Shown piece after piece: positions 15,513 to 24,647 of a stretch of 64,000 nucleotides of DNA (position 1 is its first letter; every line of letters begins with the position of its first letter). The notes below the pieces were generated by a model. That model saw nothing but the letters and a program-made list of their open reading frames with translations. It was not told the DNA's origin and did no database searches. This DNA comes from JAGRKR01 sp041397725 (GTDB lineage Bacteria; Pseudomonadota; Alphaproteobacteria; Rhizobiales; Hyphomicrobiaceae): the NCBI GenBank assembly GCA_041397725.1, contig JAWKVZ010000001.1, positions 930,001 to 994,000 of the forward strand. Direction: 5' to 3'. Made by a program: the position numbers and the translations under genes.

Positions 15513-16556
15513 ATGAGTCTCAGCAAGGTCGTCAACGTCGCCGAGATCGAAGCGCGCGGCAGCATCAAGGACACCGACGTCCTCAAGATGCGTCGGGCAT
15601 TCTACGAGGACGGAGCGATCTGCGAGAGCGAGGCCGAGACCCTGCTTCACCTGAACGAGGCCTGCCACGTCCAGGACCCCAGCTGGAGCGACTTCCTCAT
15701 CGAGGCCATCACCGACTACGTGGTCAATCAGGCCAATCCCCACGGCTACGTCACCGCCGACAACGCCACCTGGCTGCTGTCGCGGATCGAGAAGGATGGC
15801 CGCGTCGACACGAAGACCGAGCTCGAGCTGGTCATCCACGTCATCGAACGAGCGCGTTGGAGCCCCGAGAGCCTGGTCGCCTTCGCGCTGGCTCAGGTCA
15901 AGCACGCGGTCATCGAGGGAACCGGCCCCATCCGCTCGGGCCAGTCGCTGACGCGCGGCGTCATCGGCGAGAGCGAGGTCGAGCTTCTGCGCCGCATCCT
16001 CTACGCCTTCGGCGGCGACGGCGCCATCGGCATCACGCGCAGCGAGGCCGAGGTGCTGTTCGACATCTCCGACGCCACGGCGGAAGCCGACAATCACCCG
16101 GCCTGGGCGGAGCTGTTCGCCAAGGCCGTCGCCAGCGTCGTCATGGTCGGCTCGGGCTATGCGCCCCCCTCGCGCGAGGAGGCCCTGCGCCGCGAGCGCT
16201 GGCTGGAGGAGCCGACGGAGTCCTTCTCGACGCTCAAGAGGACCCTCTCCACGCTCTTCTCCGGCCCCAGGACCATTTCGGACGGTCTGAGCTCGGAAGG
16301 CGGCATGCGCGGCACGCTCTCGAGCTACACGCGCCGCTCGGCGATGGAGGAAGCGATGGCCCGCCTCGAGCGCCAGCGTGTCGAGATCATCACCAACGAG
16401 GCGGTGACCGAAGGCGAGGCCGCCTGGCTCGTCGAGCGCATCGGCCGGGACGGCAAGGTCAGCGAGACCGAGCGCGAGCTGCTCGCCTTCCTGAAGCGCG
16501 AGAGCCCGTCGATCCATCCCTCCCTGCTGACGCTGATCGAGAAAGCGGCCGCCTGA
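15513..16556 (+). CDS. TerB-like helical repeat protein
   Basis: This 347-residue soluble acidic protein resembles the tellurite-resistance TerB fold, with helices carrying 'GDGAIGITRSEAEVLFDI' and 'RDGKVSETERELLAFL' type loops. It contains at least two internal repeats of a Pro-x-Trp-(S/A)-x4-(E/K)-A-(I/V) unit, near residues 57-95 and 195-235. No signal peptide or membrane helix is present. GAGGTGG precedes the ATG at 15513. TerB domains often sense membrane stress or bind metals; function here is unknown, and no other ter gene is nearby. Confidence 0.65.
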   Translation: MSLSKVVNVAEIEARGSIKDTDVLKMRRAFYEDGAICESEAETLLHLNEACHVQDPSWSDFLIEAITDYVVNQANPHGYVTADNATWLLSRIEKDGRVDTKTELELVIHVIERARWSPESLVAFALAQVKHAVIEGTGPIRSGQSLTRGVIGESEVELLRRILYAFGGDGAIGITRSEAEVLFDISDATAEADNHPAWAELFAKAVASVVMVGSGYAPPSREEALRRERWLEEPTESFSTLKRTLSTLFSGPRTISDGLSSEGGMRGTLSSYTRRSAMEEAMARLERQRVEIITNEAVTEGEAAWLVERIGRDGKVSETERELLAFLKRESPSIHPSLLTLIEKAAA

Positions 16557-16781
16557 CGGCCGCCATCGCGCCATCCAGGGCTGCAACTAGCGCGCAGAAA
16601 AGCGCCCCCTGCCGGGGTCATGCCGGGGTCGCAGAAGCGGCCTCGCCCCCGGCCGGGCGATCACCATTCTACGAATAGGCCGGTTTACCGAACGAGGCCG
16701 GCGGTCTAAAACCGCGCACGGACCGGGATCGCGACGCGCGGCCCCAGGATCTGCAGCGACGGGACAGGGACCAGCCGGGGC

Positions 16782-18800
16782 ATGTTCAAGAAGATTCTCA
16801 TCGCCAACCGAGGCGAGATCGCCTGCCGCATCATCAAGACGGCACGGCGCATGGGCATCGCGACCGTCGCCGTCTATTCCGACGCCGACCGTGACGCCCT
16901 GCACGTGGAGATGGCCGACGAGGCCATCCACATCGGTCCGGCGGCGGCGGCCGACTCCTATCTCGTCATCGACAAGATCGTGGCGGCCTGCAAGGCGACA
17001 GGCGCCGATGCCGTGCATCCCGGCTACGGCTTCCTCTCCGAGCGCGAGTCCTTCCCGCGCGCCCTCGAGGCGGCCGGCATCGTCTTCATCGGCCCGAACC
17101 CACTGGCGATCGCCGCCATGGGCGACAAGATCGAATCCAAGAAGGCCGCCGCCAAGGCCAAGGTCTCGACGGTGCCCGGCCATCTCGGCGAGATCGCCGA
17201 CGCCAAGAGCGCCGTGCGCATCGCCGAGGAGATCGGCTATCCCGTCATGATCAAGGCCTCCGCCGGCGGTGGCGGCAAGGGCATGCGCATCGCCTACAGC
17301 CGCAAGGACTGCGAGGAAGGCTTCGCCTTGGCGCGCTCCGAGGCCAAGTCCAGCTTCGGCGACGATCGCGTGTTCATCGAGAAGTTCATCGAGAACCCCC
17401 GTCACATCGAGATCCAGGTTCTCGGCGACAAGCACGGCAACGTCATCCATCTCGGCGAGCGCGAGTGCTCGATCCAGCGGCGCAATCAGAAGGTCGTCGA
17501 GGAGGCGCCCTCACCGCTGCTCGACGAGAAGACCCGCCAGGCCATGGGCGCGCAGGCCGTGGCGCTGGCCAAGGCCGTCGGCTACGACAGCGCCGGCACG
17601 GTCGAGTTCGTCGCCGGGCAGGACCGCTCGTTCTTCTTCCTCGAGATGAACACGCGCCTGCAGGTGGAGCACCCCGTGACGGAGCTCGTCACGGGCATCG
17701 ACCTCGTCGAGCAGATGATCCGCGTGGCGGCCGGTGAGCCGCTCCAGATCAAGCAGAAGGACGTGGCGCTCAAGGGCTGGGCCGTCGAGACCCGCATCTA
17801 CGCCGAGGATCCATACCGCGAGTTCCTGCCGTCGATCGGGCGGCTCGTCAAATACCGCCCACCCGTCGAAGGCAGCCGCGGGGGCCTGACGATCCGCAAC
17901 GATACCGGCGTGACCGAAGGCGGCGAGATCTCGATGTTCTACGATCCGATGATCGCCAAGCTCGTGACCCACGCTTCGGACCGCGCGACGGCGATCGCGC
18001 TGCAGGCCGAAGCCCTCGACGCCTATTTCATCGACGGCATCCAGCACAATATCCCGTTCCTCTCGGCGCTCATGCAGCATCCGCGCTGGCAGAGCGGCCA
18101 GCTTTCGACCGGCTTGCTCAAGGAGGAGTACCCTCAGGGCTTCCGGCCGCGCGCACCGGAAGGCCCCGAGCTCGAGGTCATCGCCTCCGTGGCGGCGGCC
18201 ATCGATCATCTCGGCAACTCCCGGCGACGGGCGATCACAGACCAGCTTGCCGGCTCCGACGTGCGCTTCAGCTCCCTGCGCGTGGTCAAGCTCGGCACGA
18301 TCACCCAGCGCCTGCAGGTTTCCGGCGCCCTCGGCCAGCCGACGAAGGTGACTCTCATCGACGAGACGGGTCGGGAGACCAAGACGCTCGAGCTCGTCTC
18401 GCGCTGGTGGCCGGGCGATCCGATCTGGTCCGGCCACACCGGCGACGGCGACGTCTCCGTGCAGGTCCGCCCCATCCCCAACGGCTACCGGCTCGCCTAT
18501 CGCGGTGTCGAGGTGGCGGCCCACGTCTATACCGAGCGGGAGGCCGAACTCGTCGGCCTGATGCCCGAGAAGGTGGCGGCCGATACGTCGAAGCTGCTGC
18601 TCTGTCCCATGCCCGGTCTGCTGAAGTCGATCTCGGTCGCAGCCGGCCAGGAGGTGAAGACGGGCGATGCGCTGTGCGTCGTCGAGGCCATGAAGATGGA
18701 GAACATCCTCAGAGCCGAGCGCGATGGCGTGGTCAAGAAGATCAACGCCAAGGCCGGCGAAAGCCTCGCCGTCGACGCCGTCATCATCGAGTTCGCCTGA
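16782..18800 (+). CDS. pccA: Propionyl/acetyl-CoA carboxylase biotin-containing alpha subunit
   Basis: This 672-residue protein has the biotin carboxylase domain first: 'KILIANRGEIACRII', the ATP-grasp segment with 'KASAGGGGKGMRIA', and 'EMNTRLQVEHPVTE'. A linker (BT) domain follows, then a C-terminal biotinyl domain with the biotinylated Lys in 'VVEAMKMENIL' near residue 637. The length fits PccA, which with PccB makes methylmalonyl-CoA from propionyl-CoA. No beta subunit lies in the window. The stop abuts the convergent glnD stop, forming TGATCA. Confidence 0.93.
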   Translation: MFKKILIANRGEIACRIIKTARRMGIATVAVYSDADRDALHVEMADEAIHIGPAAAADSYLVIDKIVAACKATGADAVHPGYGFLSERESFPRALEAAGIVFIGPNPLAIAAMGDKIESKKAAAKAKVSTVPGHLGEIADAKSAVRIAEEIGYPVMIKASAGGGGKGMRIAYSRKDCEEGFALARSEAKSSFGDDRVFIEKFIENPRHIEIQVLGDKHGNVIHLGERECSIQRRNQKVVEEAPSPLLDEKTRQAMGAQAVALAKAVGYDSAGTVEFVAGQDRSFFFLEMNTRLQVEHPVTELVTGIDLVEQMIRVAAGEPLQIKQKDVALKGWAVETRIYAEDPYREFLPSIGRLVKYRPPVEGSRGGLTIRNDTGVTEGGEISMFYDPMIAKLVTHASDRATAIALQAEALDAYFIDGIQHNIPFLSALMQHPRWQSGQLSTGLLKEEYPQGFRPRAPEGPELEVIASVAAAIDHLGNSRRRAITDQLAGSDVRFSSLRVVKLGTITQRLQVSGALGQPTKVTLIDETGRETKTLELVSRWWPGDPIWSGHTGDGDVSVQVRPIPNGYRLAYRGVEVAAHVYTEREAELVGLMPEKVAADTSKLLLCPMPGLLKSISVAAGQEVKTGDALCVVEAMKMENILRAERDGVVKKINAKAGESLAVDAVIIEFA

Positions 18801-21599
18801 TCAGCCCGCCGTCTCGGGCGCCGCGGCAGCCCTGGCACTGCCGTTCGGGTCGAGGATTTTCAGCAGCTCGCTGCGGATCTGCGTCTCGCGCGTCGCCGCC
18901 ACGATCTTCTTGCCGATGAGATCGGTCACGTAGAACACGTCCACGACCTTCTCGCCGAAGGTGGTGACGTGAGCCGACCGGATATCGAGGTTGAGGTCGG
19001 ACAGCGAGTTCGTGAGATCGTAGAGCAAGCCCGGTCGGTCGCGGCCGGAGACCTCGATCACGGTCAGCTCCTCCGATAGCGTATTGTCGATCAGCACCTC
19101 CGGCTCCACCGTGAAGGCCTCGAGCCGGCTCGCCTCCGGGTCACGCCGGCGGGCCATCAGGTCGGCGAGCCGCTCCTCGCCCTGCAGCAGCTTCTCGATC
19201 GAGCGCGCGATGCGATCACTGCGGCGTCGCTCGTCCTCGTCACGCTCGAAGGCGCGCTGCAACAGGAACGTGTCGAGTGCGAGCCCGTCGCGGGTGGTCG
19301 AGATGTGCGCGCCGACGATGTTCGCACCGGCCGCCGCACAGGCGCCGGCAAACAGCGACAGGAGGCGCGGGTGGTTGGGCGCCACTACGGTCAATTCCGT
19401 CACGGCCGTGAATGAATCCGTCTGGAAGTGCGTGGCGACGATCCGCCCCGAGCGCTCGGTGGCAGCAACGAGCCGCGCGTGCTCGACCTGCTTGGCGGCG
19501 TCCGTCTTCAGCCAATAGTCGGGATAGTGGCGCGCGAGGTAGACCTCGATATCCGCCTTGGACCAATCCGAAAGCGCCTCGCCCAGCGCCTGCTCGGCGG
19601 CGGCGATGCGCTGGCGCTGCGGCACGCCCGTATGGCCGCCGCTGACCAGGCGCTCCGCTTCGTAGTACAACGTCCGCAGGAGCTGCCCCTTCCAGCCGTT
19701 CCAGGTGCCGGGACCAACGGCGCGGATATCCGCGACAGTCAGGATGAACAGCAGCTTCAGCCGCTCCGGACTCTGCACGATGTCGGCAAAATCACGGATC
19801 GTCTTGGGATCGTTGAGGTCGCGGCTCTGCGCAAACATGCTCATGGCCAGATGCTGCTCGACGAGCCAGGCGATGGTCTCCGTCTCGTTGGCGGGCAAGC
19901 CGAGGCGCGGGCAGAGTTGGCGCGCTATGCGGGCGCCGAGGATCGAATGGTCCTCGGCACGCCCCTTGCCGATGTCATGGAGGAAGGCGGCGACGTAGAG
20001 GGCGCGGCGATGGCGCAGCGTCTTGATCAACTCGGTCGAGAGCGGATGCAGCTCCGCCGCGTCGCCCTTCTCGATCTCGGAGAGCACACCGACCGTGCGG
20101 ATCAGGTGCTCGTCGACGGTGTAGTGATGGTACATGTTGAACTGCATCATCGCCACGACGTGACCGAACTCCGGGATGAAGCGCCCGAGCAGACCCGTCT
20201 CGTTCATCGAGCGCAGCGTAATGTCCGGGCGCGCACTCGACGTCAGCAACTCCAGGAAGATGCGGTTCGCCTCGGGTTCCGCGCGCACCTCGTCCGTGAT
20301 CGCCCGCAGCGAGCGGCGCAGTAGCCGGATGGCCTCCGGGTGGAGCAGGGCATTGTAGCGCTCGGCATGGGCGAAGAGACGCAGCAGGTTGAGCGGATCA
20401 CGCTTGAAGACATCGGACGCCGCCACCGTGATACGGCCGTTGTCGATGCGGAAATCCGTCGTGCGGCGCAACTGCCGGCGCATGCGCCAGGTCTGCGGGC
20501 TCAGAAGCATGTTGAGCCCCGGCGCCGCCCGCAGCTGCTGCACCTCGAGGGCCGAGCACAGGATGCGCGTGAGGTCGCCGACGTCCTTGGCGATCAGGAA
20601 GTAGTGCTTCATGAAGCGCTCGACGGCGCGCAGGCCGCCGCGCCGCACATAGCCGAGCTTCTCCGCCATGACCGGCTGCACATCGAACGACAGGCGCTCC
20701 TCGGCCCGCCCGGTCATGAAATGCAACTGGCAGCGCACGGTCCACAGGAAGTTCTCGCACTTGCGATAGGTCGAGATCTCCTCCTGCGAGAAGATGCTCG
20801 CCTCCACGGCCGATCTGCCGGGACCGCTGTCGAAGATGTAGCAGGCCAGCCAGTGCAGTGTGTGCAGGTCGCGCAGCCCACCCTTGCCGTCCTTGATGTT
20901 CGGCTCGAGGCGATAGCGCGACTCGCCCGAGCGGCGATGGCGGGAGTCGCGCTCCGCCAGCTTGGCCTCGATGAACTCCCGCGTCGTGCCCTTGACGACC
21001 TCGCTGCGGAAACGCCCGACGAGATCGTCGTAAAGCGCCTCGTTGCCGAGGATGAGCCGCGTATCGAGCAGTGACGTGCGGATGGTGACGTCGGCCAGCG
21101 ACAGCTTCAGGCACTGGTCGATGGTGCGCGTGGCGTGGCCGACCTTGAAGCCGAGATCCCACAACAGATAGAGGACGTACTCGACGACGCTCTCGCCCCA
21201 GGGGGTCTGCTTGTAGGGCAGCAGGAAAAGCAGATCGATGTCGGAGCCCGGCGCCAGCAGCCCCCGGCCATAGCCACCGGTGGCGACGATCGCCATGCGC
21301 TCGCCGACCGAGGGGTTGTCGGCCCGGTAGGCATGCACGGTCGTGTAGTCGTAGACGAGGCGGATGAGCTCGTCCTGGAAGTGCGACAAGCCCTCCGCGC
21401 AGCGCCGGCCGTTCTCATCGGCGTCGAGTTGCTGGCGCGCCAGGGCGCGACACTCCTTGACCAGCGTCTTCAGTCGCTCCAGCACGGCGGGACGGGCGTC
21501 ACCGGCTCTGCTGGAGTGCGCCTGGAAAATGGCCGTGAGCTCGTGTCGCAGTGCGATGCCATCGAAGTAGGGCGCGGGGCCCCCGAGGCTCTTCTCCAT
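18801..21599 (-). CDS. glnD: [Protein-PII] uridylyltransferase / uridylyl-removing enzyme GlnD
   Basis: This 932-residue bifunctional nitrogen sensor has the expected domain order. A nucleotidyltransferase comes first, with 'GGYGRGLLAPGSDIDLLFLL' (residues ~110-130). The HD hydrolase follows ('AAFLHDIGKGRAEDHS', about 535-550). Two C-terminal ACT domains that bind glutamine come last, the final one starting near 'TVIEVSGRDRPGLLYDLTN'. It modifies PII proteins according to glutamine level. It lies 56 nt downstream of mutS on the same strand, an arrangement found in alphaproteobacteria. Confidence 0.95.
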   Translation of the reverse strand: MEKSLGGPAPYFDGIALRHELTAIFQAHSSRAGDARPAVLERLKTLVKECRALARQQLDADENGRRCAEGLSHFQDELIRLVYDYTTVHAYRADNPSVGERMAIVATGGYGRGLLAPGSDIDLLFLLPYKQTPWGESVVEYVLYLLWDLGFKVGHATRTIDQCLKLSLADVTIRTSLLDTRLILGNEALYDDLVGRFRSEVVKGTTREFIEAKLAERDSRHRRSGESRYRLEPNIKDGKGGLRDLHTLHWLACYIFDSGPGRSAVEASIFSQEEISTYRKCENFLWTVRCQLHFMTGRAEERLSFDVQPVMAEKLGYVRRGGLRAVERFMKHYFLIAKDVGDLTRILCSALEVQQLRAAPGLNMLLSPQTWRMRRQLRRTTDFRIDNGRITVAASDVFKRDPLNLLRLFAHAERYNALLHPEAIRLLRRSLRAITDEVRAEPEANRIFLELLTSSARPDITLRSMNETGLLGRFIPEFGHVVAMMQFNMYHHYTVDEHLIRTVGVLSEIEKGDAAELHPLSTELIKTLRHRRALYVAAFLHDIGKGRAEDHSILGARIARQLCPRLGLPANETETIAWLVEQHLAMSMFAQSRDLNDPKTIRDFADIVQSPERLKLLFILTVADIRAVGPGTWNGWKGQLLRTLYYEAERLVSGGHTGVPQRQRIAAAEQALGEALSDWSKADIEVYLARHYPDYWLKTDAAKQVEHARLVAATERSGRIVATHFQTDSFTAVTELTVVAPNHPRLLSLFAGACAAAGANIVGAHISTTRDGLALDTFLLQRAFERDEDERRRSDRIARSIEKLLQGEERLADLMARRRDPEASRLEAFTVEPEVLIDNTLSEELTVIEVSGRDRPGLLYDLTNSLSDLNLDIRSAHVTTFGEKVVDVFYVTDLIGKKIVAATRETQIRSELLKILDPNGSARAAAAPETAG

Positions 21600-21655
21600 G
21601 TCTCCATCCGATTCGCAGAGGGAAAGCGCAGAGCGAGATTAGCAGCGTCGCCCGC

Positions 21656-24469
21656 TCAAGTCTTGCCGTCCTCCGCCAGCGCCTTGAGGCGATAGAGCGC
21701 CTCGAGCGCGGCGCGCGGCGTCATCTCGTCGGGGTGCAATTTGCGCAGCTCCTCGGCCACGGGCGACGGCGCCGACGCCGACGCCTGCAGGGGCGATGAT
21801 TTCGGCCGTGCTGCCGCAAAAAGAGGCAGGTCGCCCATAACATCGGCGGCAATGTCGCGCCGCTCGGTCTTCTCGAGCTCCGCCAGGACCGCACTCGCCC
21901 GCTGCAGGACGCCCGCCGGCAGGCCCGCGAGCTTGGCGACCTGGATGCCATAGGAGCGGTCGGCGGCGCCCGGAATGACGCGGTGCAGAAAGACGATCTC
22001 GTCGTCCCATTCCGCCACCTCCACGGTGACGTTGGCGACGCGCGCCAGGCGGCCGGCGAGCGCGGTCAGCTCATGGTAGTGGGTGGCGAACAGCGCGCGG
22101 CTGCGGTTGACCTCGTGGAGATGCTCGACCGTCGCCCAGGCGATCGAAAGCCCGTCGAACGTCGCCGTACCGCGCCCGATCTCGTCGAGAATGACCAGCG
22201 AGCGCTCGCCCGCCTGGTTGAGAATCGCCGCCGTCTCGACCATCTCGACCATGAAGGTCGAGCGGCCGCGCGCCAGATCGTCGGCGGCCCCGACACGGCT
22301 GAACAGGCGATCGACGCAACCGATCGTCGCCGCCAGCGCCGGCACGAACGCGCCCATCTGCGCCATGACGGTAATGATGGCGTTCTGGCGCAGGAAGGTG
22401 GACTTGCCGGCCATGTTCGGCCCGGTCACCAGCCAGATGCTCGCCTCGCCGCCGTCCGCGAACCCCTCCGGCGGAGGCAGCGCCCCCGCGCCGCCGAGCA
22501 GGCAATCGTTGGCGACGAACGTGCTGCCACCACCACGCCGCAAGGCCTGCTCGACCACGGGATGGCGGCCGCCGCGAATGTCGAAGCAGCGGCTCGCATC
22601 GACGACGGGCCGAACGTAGCCCTCGCGCTCGGCGAGCTCGGCGAGGCCGGCATGATGGTCGAGCTCGCCGAGGGCGGCCGCGAGCGCGTTGAGCGACGCG
22701 GCCGCCGTCTCCGCCTGCGCTGCGAGATCGTTGAAGACCTCCTGCTCGATGGCGAGGGCCCGCTCGCCCGCCGAGCTGATGCGCCCTTCGATCTCCACCA
22801 GCTCCACCGTCGTGAAGCGCACGGCGTTGGCCATGGTCTGGCGATGGCGGAACGTGGCGTCGAGCGGCGCCGTCATGAGCTGGCGCGCCTGCTGCGCCGT
22901 CACCTCAACGAAGTACCCGAGCACGTTGTTGTGGCGCACCTTGAGCGTGCGCACGCCCGTCTCGTCCTGATAGCGCGTCTGCAGGCCGGCCATGACCTCC
23001 CGACTCTCGTCGCGCAGGCGTCGCGCCTCGTCGAGATCGGCGCGAAAGCCCGGCTTGACGAAGCCGCCGTCACGCCGCTGGAAGGGCGGATCGTCCACGA
23101 TCGCAGCCTCGAGCCGCGCGCCGAGCCCGTCAATGTCGGGAGCCAGCTCCCCGGCGATGCGCGCCAGCACCTCGGGCAGCCCGAGCACGCCTCCTGCGCC
23201 AGCCAGAAGCAACGATGCCCGCGCCGCCGCCCGGATCCCGTCGCGGATGCCGGCGAGGTCGCGCGGCCCGCCACGCTGGAAGGCCAGCCGCGACAGGGCG
23301 CGCGCCACATCGGGCGCGCCAGCGAGTTCCTCGCGCAGCCCGGCCCTGAGCAGAACCTGCTCGATCAGGAAGCCGACCGCATCGAGCCGTCGCCCGATCT
23401 CGCCCGGCTCCGTCACGGGGCTCGACAGGCGCGCGGCAAGCTCGCGGGCGCCGGGTCCGGTCACCGTCCGGTCGATGGCGGCCAGCAGGCTGCCCTGGCG
23501 CTCGCCGGAGGTGGTCCGCACCAGCTCCAGGCTGTTCCGGCTCGCGGCGTCGATCACCAGGATGGCCGTATGCCCGACCTTGCGCGGTGCGCGCAGCAGC
23601 GGCTTGCGGCCGAGTTGCGTGAGATCGATGTACTTGAGAAGGGCGCCGACCGCCGCCAGCTCCACCCGCGAGAAGTCGCCGAAGCCGCCGAGCTCGCTGA
23701 CGCCGAGCCGTGCCTTGAGGTCGCGCTCCCCCGCGCGGCTGTCGAAATAGGCCGATGGGACGGGTGTCACCGTCAAGCCGAGATGCTCGAGGCAAAGCCA
23801 GATGTCAGGCGCCTCCTCGCGTCCGATGGCCGCCACGACCTCGCTCGGCGCAATGCGCGTCAACTCGCCGGAGAGGTCCGCCACCGCCACGCAGCCGACC
23901 TGCAGATCGCCCGTGGAGATGTCGATGGAGGCGAGCGCCACCTCCCCCCCTTCGCCGGCACCCTCGCGGGGCGCCCGGAAGAGGGCCGTCAGGTAGTTGG
24001 CCGCGGTCGCCTCGAGCAGACTATCCTCGGTCAGGGTACCGGGCGTGACGAGGCGCACGACATCGCGTCGCACCACGGCCTTGGCGCCGCGTTTGCGCGC
24101 CTCGGCCGGGTCCTCGAGCTGCTCGCAGACCGCCACGCGAAAGCCGCCGCGGATGAGGCGTTGCAGGTACTCGTCCGCACGGTGCACGGGCACGCCGCAC
24201 ATGGGGATGTCCTCGCCCAGGTGCTTGCCACGCTTCGTGAGCACGATGCCGAGGGCCCGCGACGCCGCGACCGCATCCTCGAAGAACAGCTCGTAGAAGT
24301 CGCCCATGCGGTAGAAGAGCAGGCTGTCGGGATTGGCCGCCTTGATCTCGAGATACTGCGCCATGGCCGGGCTCGCCTCGACCGCCTGCTCGGCTGCCAC
24401 CACCTCGCGCGGCTTGCCGGCCGTTCTGGCGCCTTTCGCTGGCTTGCGCCCGTTCTCGCCTTCACTCAT
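21656..24469 (-). CDS. mutS: DNA mismatch repair ATPase MutS
   Basis: This 937-residue protein holds the N-terminal mismatch-binding domain (QYLEIKAANPDSLLFYRMGD, including the F-x-E wedge 'DFYELFFEDA'). The connector, lever and clamp regions follow, then the ATPase with Walker A 'GPNMAGKSTFLRQ' and Walker B 'LVILDEIGRGTATFDGLS'. It recognises mispairs and recruits MutL. ATG 24469 is preferred over the adjacent GTG. The ~35 residues before the mismatch domain are a Lys/Ala-rich leader. It is divergent from maeB with a 178-nt shared upstream region. Confidence 0.95.
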   Translation of the reverse strand: MSEGENGRKPAKGARTAGKPREVVAAEQAVEASPAMAQYLEIKAANPDSLLFYRMGDFYELFFEDAVAASRALGIVLTKRGKHLGEDIPMCGVPVHRADEYLQRLIRGGFRVAVCEQLEDPAEARKRGAKAVVRRDVVRLVTPGTLTEDSLLEATAANYLTALFRAPREGAGEGGEVALASIDISTGDLQVGCVAVADLSGELTRIAPSEVVAAIGREEAPDIWLCLEHLGLTVTPVPSAYFDSRAGERDLKARLGVSELGGFGDFSRVELAAVGALLKYIDLTQLGRKPLLRAPRKVGHTAILVIDAASRNSLELVRTTSGERQGSLLAAIDRTVTGPGARELAARLSSPVTEPGEIGRRLDAVGFLIEQVLLRAGLREELAGAPDVARALSRLAFQRGGPRDLAGIRDGIRAAARASLLLAGAGGVLGLPEVLARIAGELAPDIDGLGARLEAAIVDDPPFQRRDGGFVKPGFRADLDEARRLRDESREVMAGLQTRYQDETGVRTLKVRHNNVLGYFVEVTAQQARQLMTAPLDATFRHRQTMANAVRFTTVELVEIEGRISSAGERALAIEQEVFNDLAAQAETAAASLNALAAALGELDHHAGLAELAEREGYVRPVVDASRCFDIRGGRHPVVEQALRRGGGSTFVANDCLLGGAGALPPPEGFADGGEASIWLVTGPNMAGKSTFLRQNAIITVMAQMGAFVPALAATIGCVDRLFSRVGAADDLARGRSTFMVEMVETAAILNQAGERSLVILDEIGRGTATFDGLSIAWATVEHLHEVNRSRALFATHYHELTALAGRLARVANVTVEVAEWDDEIVFLHRVIPGAADRSYGIQVAKLAGLPAGVLQRASAVLAELEKTERRDIAADVMGDLPLFAAARPKSSPLQASASAPSPVAEELRKLHPDEMTPRAALEALYRLKALAEDGKT

Positions 24470-24647
24470 CACTCGAAACGCCCCGACCTCGTCCTGCCTT
24501 CGTTTACCACGCCGCTCCTGCCGGCGCCCCTCTGCACCAGAAATGCCGAGTTGTGCCGCTCAAAGGCAAGCCCTATCGTGTCTCTCCCTTTGGATCGCGA
24601 GATCCCTGCCGCACTATCTCTGCACGGTGAAAGGCCGTTCCCGACAT

